Shown here: piece after piece, positions 59,749-64,000 of the stretch
Numbering within the stretch: position 1 is the stretch's first letter
Layout of the letters: every line of letters starts with the position of its first letter
NCBI GenBank assembly: GCA_034008185.1
Contig: CM067086.1
Coordinates: 31,703,007 to 31,767,006, forward strand
Source of the DNA: Gorsachius magnificus
Taxonomy: Eukaryota > Chordata > Aves > Pelecaniformes > Ardeidae
Direction: 5' to 3'
DNA length: 64,000 nt
Notes under the pieces: model-generated
Databases searched by the model: none
What the model saw: only the letters and a program-made list of their open reading frames with translations
What the model was told of the DNA's origin: nothing
Made by a program: the position numbers and the translations under genes

Positions 59749-62700
59749 GTGAGTATTAAACAGTACTGACTTGGGGCGGGGGTGGGGGGGGGGGGAGAGG
59801 GGGTGAGTGGCAGTGGGGCTGGGTAGGAGTTTGTGCTTGGAGGCAGGCATTGTATGAAGAGGAGCCAAGCACAGACCCCCAGAGAGGCTGATCCCCACCC
59901 CTCCAAACCCCTTATCCAAGCCTGTCATGTTCTGGCTGTCAGAGATGATGCTGACCCCAGCTTTTTTCTTTGAAATGTTTAGGTTATTGGGCCAGATTAC
60001 AGCTAAAGCTGTGCCCAATTTTCTGCAGGATCTTTCAGGAGCAGCACTGGGAGAGGGGAGGACTTTTTAATTTCCAGTGTCCCAGTTAAGGAAGGAGATG
60101 TGATCACCTCTCTCTTGTTGGACCTAATTGTCATTTAATTTTGAGTGAGCAAGCACTGCTAGACTGTGGGGAAGGAGTCAGGTTTTCATCCAGGGAGGAG
60201 AAACAACTGTAGAATTGCAGTAAGGATGTCATTTCTAGGCTAATAATCTGGATCAGTCCCTTATACGCATAAGATTGTAGTTAACAATTTTCTCTGAAGG
60301 TTAATTGCAACAACATGAGTAAGAAATTGTCTGAACTGGTGAAGTTTCAGCACAGGGAGGAGCACAGGGATATGCTGCTCAGCAATGTTTCCTGAAAGTT
60401 CAGTGTAGCAAGTGGCTTTCCTTGCCCTCCTCTTGCAAGGGAAAATGTGAGTGGGCATTATCTATGCTAACAAATCAGAAGATCCAAATCTTAGCCTTGG
60501 CACAAGCCCCCAGAGAGAAGGCGGCTTGGCACAACCTCTGCTTTCTGGTTTGACAGAAGCTTAGGAGAGGTGTGTTCAGATGAGGTACATTTTGATGATG
60601 ATGTACTTCCCCTCCGTTTTTTGTTTATGAATTAATGATTTAAACAGAAGTAGTTTCAGATCTTCCAAAAATGTAGTGAACTTTGCTGGGGAAAATATAA
60701 CCTTATGAGGCCCAGGCGCTGACTGAGCTCTAAATACCTAGCTCCAGACCTTTAAGATTATGGCATACATGTGCTTTTTGTCATCAGGCAGTGACAACTT
60801 TCAACAGGAAGCCCATGGAATAGTGTGGGTTTCTCTGTTGGGGGAATCCAGAGAACAGACACCAAAGAGATTAGGAGTGGGTTGCTGTAAATGTCAAACC
60901 TCTTCTTATTACAAAGATTAAGTGATGTTTTGTTGACTAAAAGAGCTGGGTTGTTTTCTGAGGGAAGAGGGAGTGGTAAGAGCCATTTAGGTAGGACTGT
61001 ATCCATATTGAAGGATATTCTGGAAAGCACAACAGTGGCTTGAAGCTGCCTCTTCCAGAGCTATTACTGGTAAAATTAAGCAAGTTGGTGTAAAATCCTT
61101 CCCTAGACTCTGGTCTTGAGTGTTTAATGGTCAGTTGCTTGGCAGTCTGAACTGTGAACTCCTCCAAGCTGTTCTTCAACCCACAACAGGTCTTCAACAA
61201 GTCTGGTAACCCAAGCAGGTGGTAGATAGCGCTTGGCTGTTCATGGTCACTGTGTTCTGCGATGGCCACCCAGACACAGTGATCTGAATTGAGGTCATCT
61301 GTTTAATTCAGACTGAGTAATTTTTGCTGCTTAGCAAGCCATGAAAACCTTCATGAGTGAGTACTAACTCCATGGGTTAACCAAAAGTTAATGCTCTGTA
61401 CATGGAAACCATTCTATTTTCATATTGCCTCTGTTTGACTGCCACTGAGTCACCTCTAGTTCAAGTCCTACATTAGAATTATTGAGGCTACATGCTTTTC
61501 CATTGCTGCTATGATTTTAACACCACGGGGTTTGGAATGTAGCCATGCAAAATCTGCACTTTGTTACACTGTGGTGGGGAATTGCGGGGGAACTGGGAAA
61601 TGAGCACATTTGCTTGAATGACTGTTGGAAAACTAGTCTCAATGGAAAAAAAAAAGACAGCTGGGGATAACAATTAACTGGATGTAAAACTCCGCTTCCC
61701 TGACAAGGAACATGACCCCTGGATGGCATCTGGAGGCACTTACACTGCAGGAAAACTTACCCGTAGGGCAGAAGTTCAATTATGGGCTTTGTGCAGCTAT
61801 GAAATACCCACTCTGTGTAGTCTTGTGTATTCAAAGATTATAGCCATTTATCCTTTTAACCATTGGATATGTTCCAGGCTTCTTTAGGAAAAAAAGGGCA
61901 TCTATTTAATGAGGTGTTTTGCACAAATAACTGAAGCAGGTAGATCTATTTGTAGACTTATTTTCTTCAGCATAAAAGAATTGAGCAAAAGTCACTGGGT
62001 ATTCCAAATGTTCAGAATATCATCATGAAAAGCAAATTCCTTCACCCCCAGCATGCAAGGTGATTATATCTTGTTTTATCTGTTGCTAAAGACCTTGTAC
62101 ACACCTGGATGCTTGCAAAATAGACAGGGCAGGAGAACTTTGCTGCTCAACCAGGACATTTTAAAGAGTGAACATGAAGGATACTGAACTTGGATTTAAG
62201 GTGTAAGTGTGAACACAAGATAACAATATGGATCACGGGTTTCCCAATCTGAATCCAGCTCTCGCATGGACTTACTCTAAGCCCACAGCCGTTTGGACAC
62301 CTGCATGAAATAACTGGGTCTATAAAATCTTTGTCAGAGTTTGCTCTGATCAGTCAGTTATCACTTTGCCTTCAGAGGGATAAATCGAATTCCACTTTGT
62401 AACTTGCAGCTCTATTCCCTCCACTCTGCCTTAGTAAGCTCTGGGGGTTAGATCACAGGGTTGACTTTCTTCAGCCAGGATATCATCCCGTTTCCTCATC
62501 GCTTTAAGTCTTTGTGGCTTACTTTTGAGTAGTTTACTTAAATCACTGTACACGAATAAATGTTGCCTACTTAAATCAGACAGAAGAGTAACTGCAGTTA
62601 TTGCCTAGGTTTAAATCTAACAAGCAAGCCAAACACATTCCACTAAAAATAGTTTGCTTGGCAAAGATTCAAGTTGGGGGCTCTCATATTTTCAGCTTAT

Positions 62701-64000
62701 TGCATAGCACATTCATGCTATCAAATTAAAAGCAAAGATATTCATATCACCACTGTTCCTCTTTTATTACAGATATGGTTGTCCTGAATTTCCACTGTCT
62801 TTGCAGCTGATAACATACAAAACTGTCATTTTGATCTCCTGGTAGTTTTGCTTTCTCTTTATGCTGGGGAAAATGAGCCCATGAGATGTGCTGCAGAGGA
62901 GAATGAGAGCCCTGGTCAGCAGGGAGCCAGGGAGCAATGATGTAGGGTCTGTTTGGACAAGAGGGGTGAGTCTCTTTCTCAGCCTTGTCCTGCTGTTACT
63001 CCATTGATTCTGCTGACATTACTTGTCATCCTCTCTGGAGTGATGAGAGGGAAATAAGATTCAGGTCACTGTAGATGCACTAGCTCAGATTTTTCTCTGC
63101 GATTTCCAGCTTCAGAGAGGTAGCCAAAATGTAATTATTTATAATGGTCCTCCCATGTTCTTTCAGTTCTTTATATAATTTATATAATTTGCCAGCTAAA
63201 TGGCTGTAGGCCAATGGCTGATGGCAAAGGGTGGCCCTGCAGGTGACTGGGGTCTCTCTTGCTTCACTGATCAATGGGTGATGGTGTCATTGATTTGATT
63301 TCTCCATCACACCACAGAGTAGATCATCCAAGTGGCCCTGGCAGGTAAACAAACACAGTAGCATTCTTGTCTCCACAGCGGTGATAATTAAATGCTTTCC
63401 GACTGAAGGAGTAGAGGTGCTTTGTACCTCTAGCTTCAGTACATGAGGAGCCTTTGAGTCTATTGCAGAAGCAGCAACAGGATTGCAAGCAGAGCACTTC
63501 ATTCTGTGAATTGATTGTTTTAAGCACTGACTAGATTGTGGAACGTTTTATTATCTGTCTGGAGGAAAAAATATGTTTAGTTAGTCAGAAAGATGTCATG
63601 TTTGTGATTATCAGTAGTAGAGGTCTCCGATGCTCTCAGCTCACTTAAAAGAGTGAGAAATCCTGTTGCAGGTGGTGGTCCCATCTCTACACTACTCATT
63701 AGTTGTTTGTGAGCTGCTGTGTGGAGAAGTGCAGCATCACCTGACTCTATTTGGTTGGAAAGCAAGGGGTCTTTGTCATCAAGTAGGTTGATAGCTGTGG
63801 AGTTTCTTGCTGCGATGGGCTGAAGAGATGCTCAAAGTCAATAGAGGAAATTCTTGTCCTGAAAGATTAAGTGACAGAGAGTCACTAGGATCTCTTTCTT
63901 TTTTCTCCTTCATATGTTGGCCAAACTGAATGTATTCAACAAATGGAGAGCAAAATGCAAAATATTGTCTTTGGGAGGTTTTAATTAAATTCTGGCAACT
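59749..64000 (+). other. Intron 1 of DESI2-like gene (continues past window)
   Basis: No second exon (expected to begin with YW and an N-rich PPPDE segment) is recognised before the window ends. The only visible features are the G-rich tract at 59773-59803 and a duplicated TTTATATAAT near 63171-63190. Confidence 0.55.
59773..59803 (+). other. G-quadruplex-like tract at start of DESI2-like intron 1
   Basis: G4-C-G5-T-G12-AGA-G5-type runs begin 25 bases after the splice donor, on the non-template strand. Such placement just after the first exon is common for promoter-proximal G-quadruplexes. No regulatory effect is shown. Confidence 0.7.

Overview
This is a vertebrate nuclear window, most likely from a bird. 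Coding sequence is carried in short exons with GT/AG boundaries inside mostly AT-leaning non-coding DNA. There are two CpG islands and few recognisable interspersed repeats. MED6 fits in about 6 kb, compact as in birds. One 1.1 kb solo LTR looks like a familiar avian endogenous-retrovirus LTR. I cannot name the species.

All recognised genes lie on the + strand. (1) 939-6577: the last six coding exons of MED6, a Mediator head subunit; its 5' exons lie before the window. (2) 13175-15545: an intronless ADAM20/ADAM21-type membrane metalloprotease-disintegrin with an intact HExxHxxGxxH zinc site. Its signal peptide and early prodomain lie in other reading frames from the main ORF. (3) 19.43-20.06 kb: a CpG island, the probable promoter of SYNJ2BP, whose coding exons 2-4 are at 23803-26680. 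SYNJ2BP is a PDZ protein tail-anchored in the mitochondrial outer membrane. Its 21-codon first exon could not be found. (4) 27.2-58 kb: about 31 kb with no recognised gene, holding a solo LTR (46451-47558) with matching 5-bp target duplications, a cluster of palindromic GATA-type motifs and some simple repeats. (5) 58.25-59.33 kb: a second CpG-rich promoter region, followed by the first coding exon (59710-59748) of a DESI2-family deubiquitinase/desumoylating peptidase. The rest of the window is its first intron.

The order MED6 - ADAM20/21 - SYNJ2BP on one side matches human 14q24 as I remember it, but COX16, which follows SYNJ2BP in human, was not recognised. A DESI2-family gene here is notable because human DESI2 is at 1q44, and 14q and 1q42-44 share several duplicated gene pairs. 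These genes do not form a pathway (transcription co-activator, surface protease, mitochondrial scaffold, deubiquitinase); they are neighbours by conserved synteny. I found no CRISPR array, rRNA, tRNA or complete mobile element, and nothing that amounts to a new multi-gene system.
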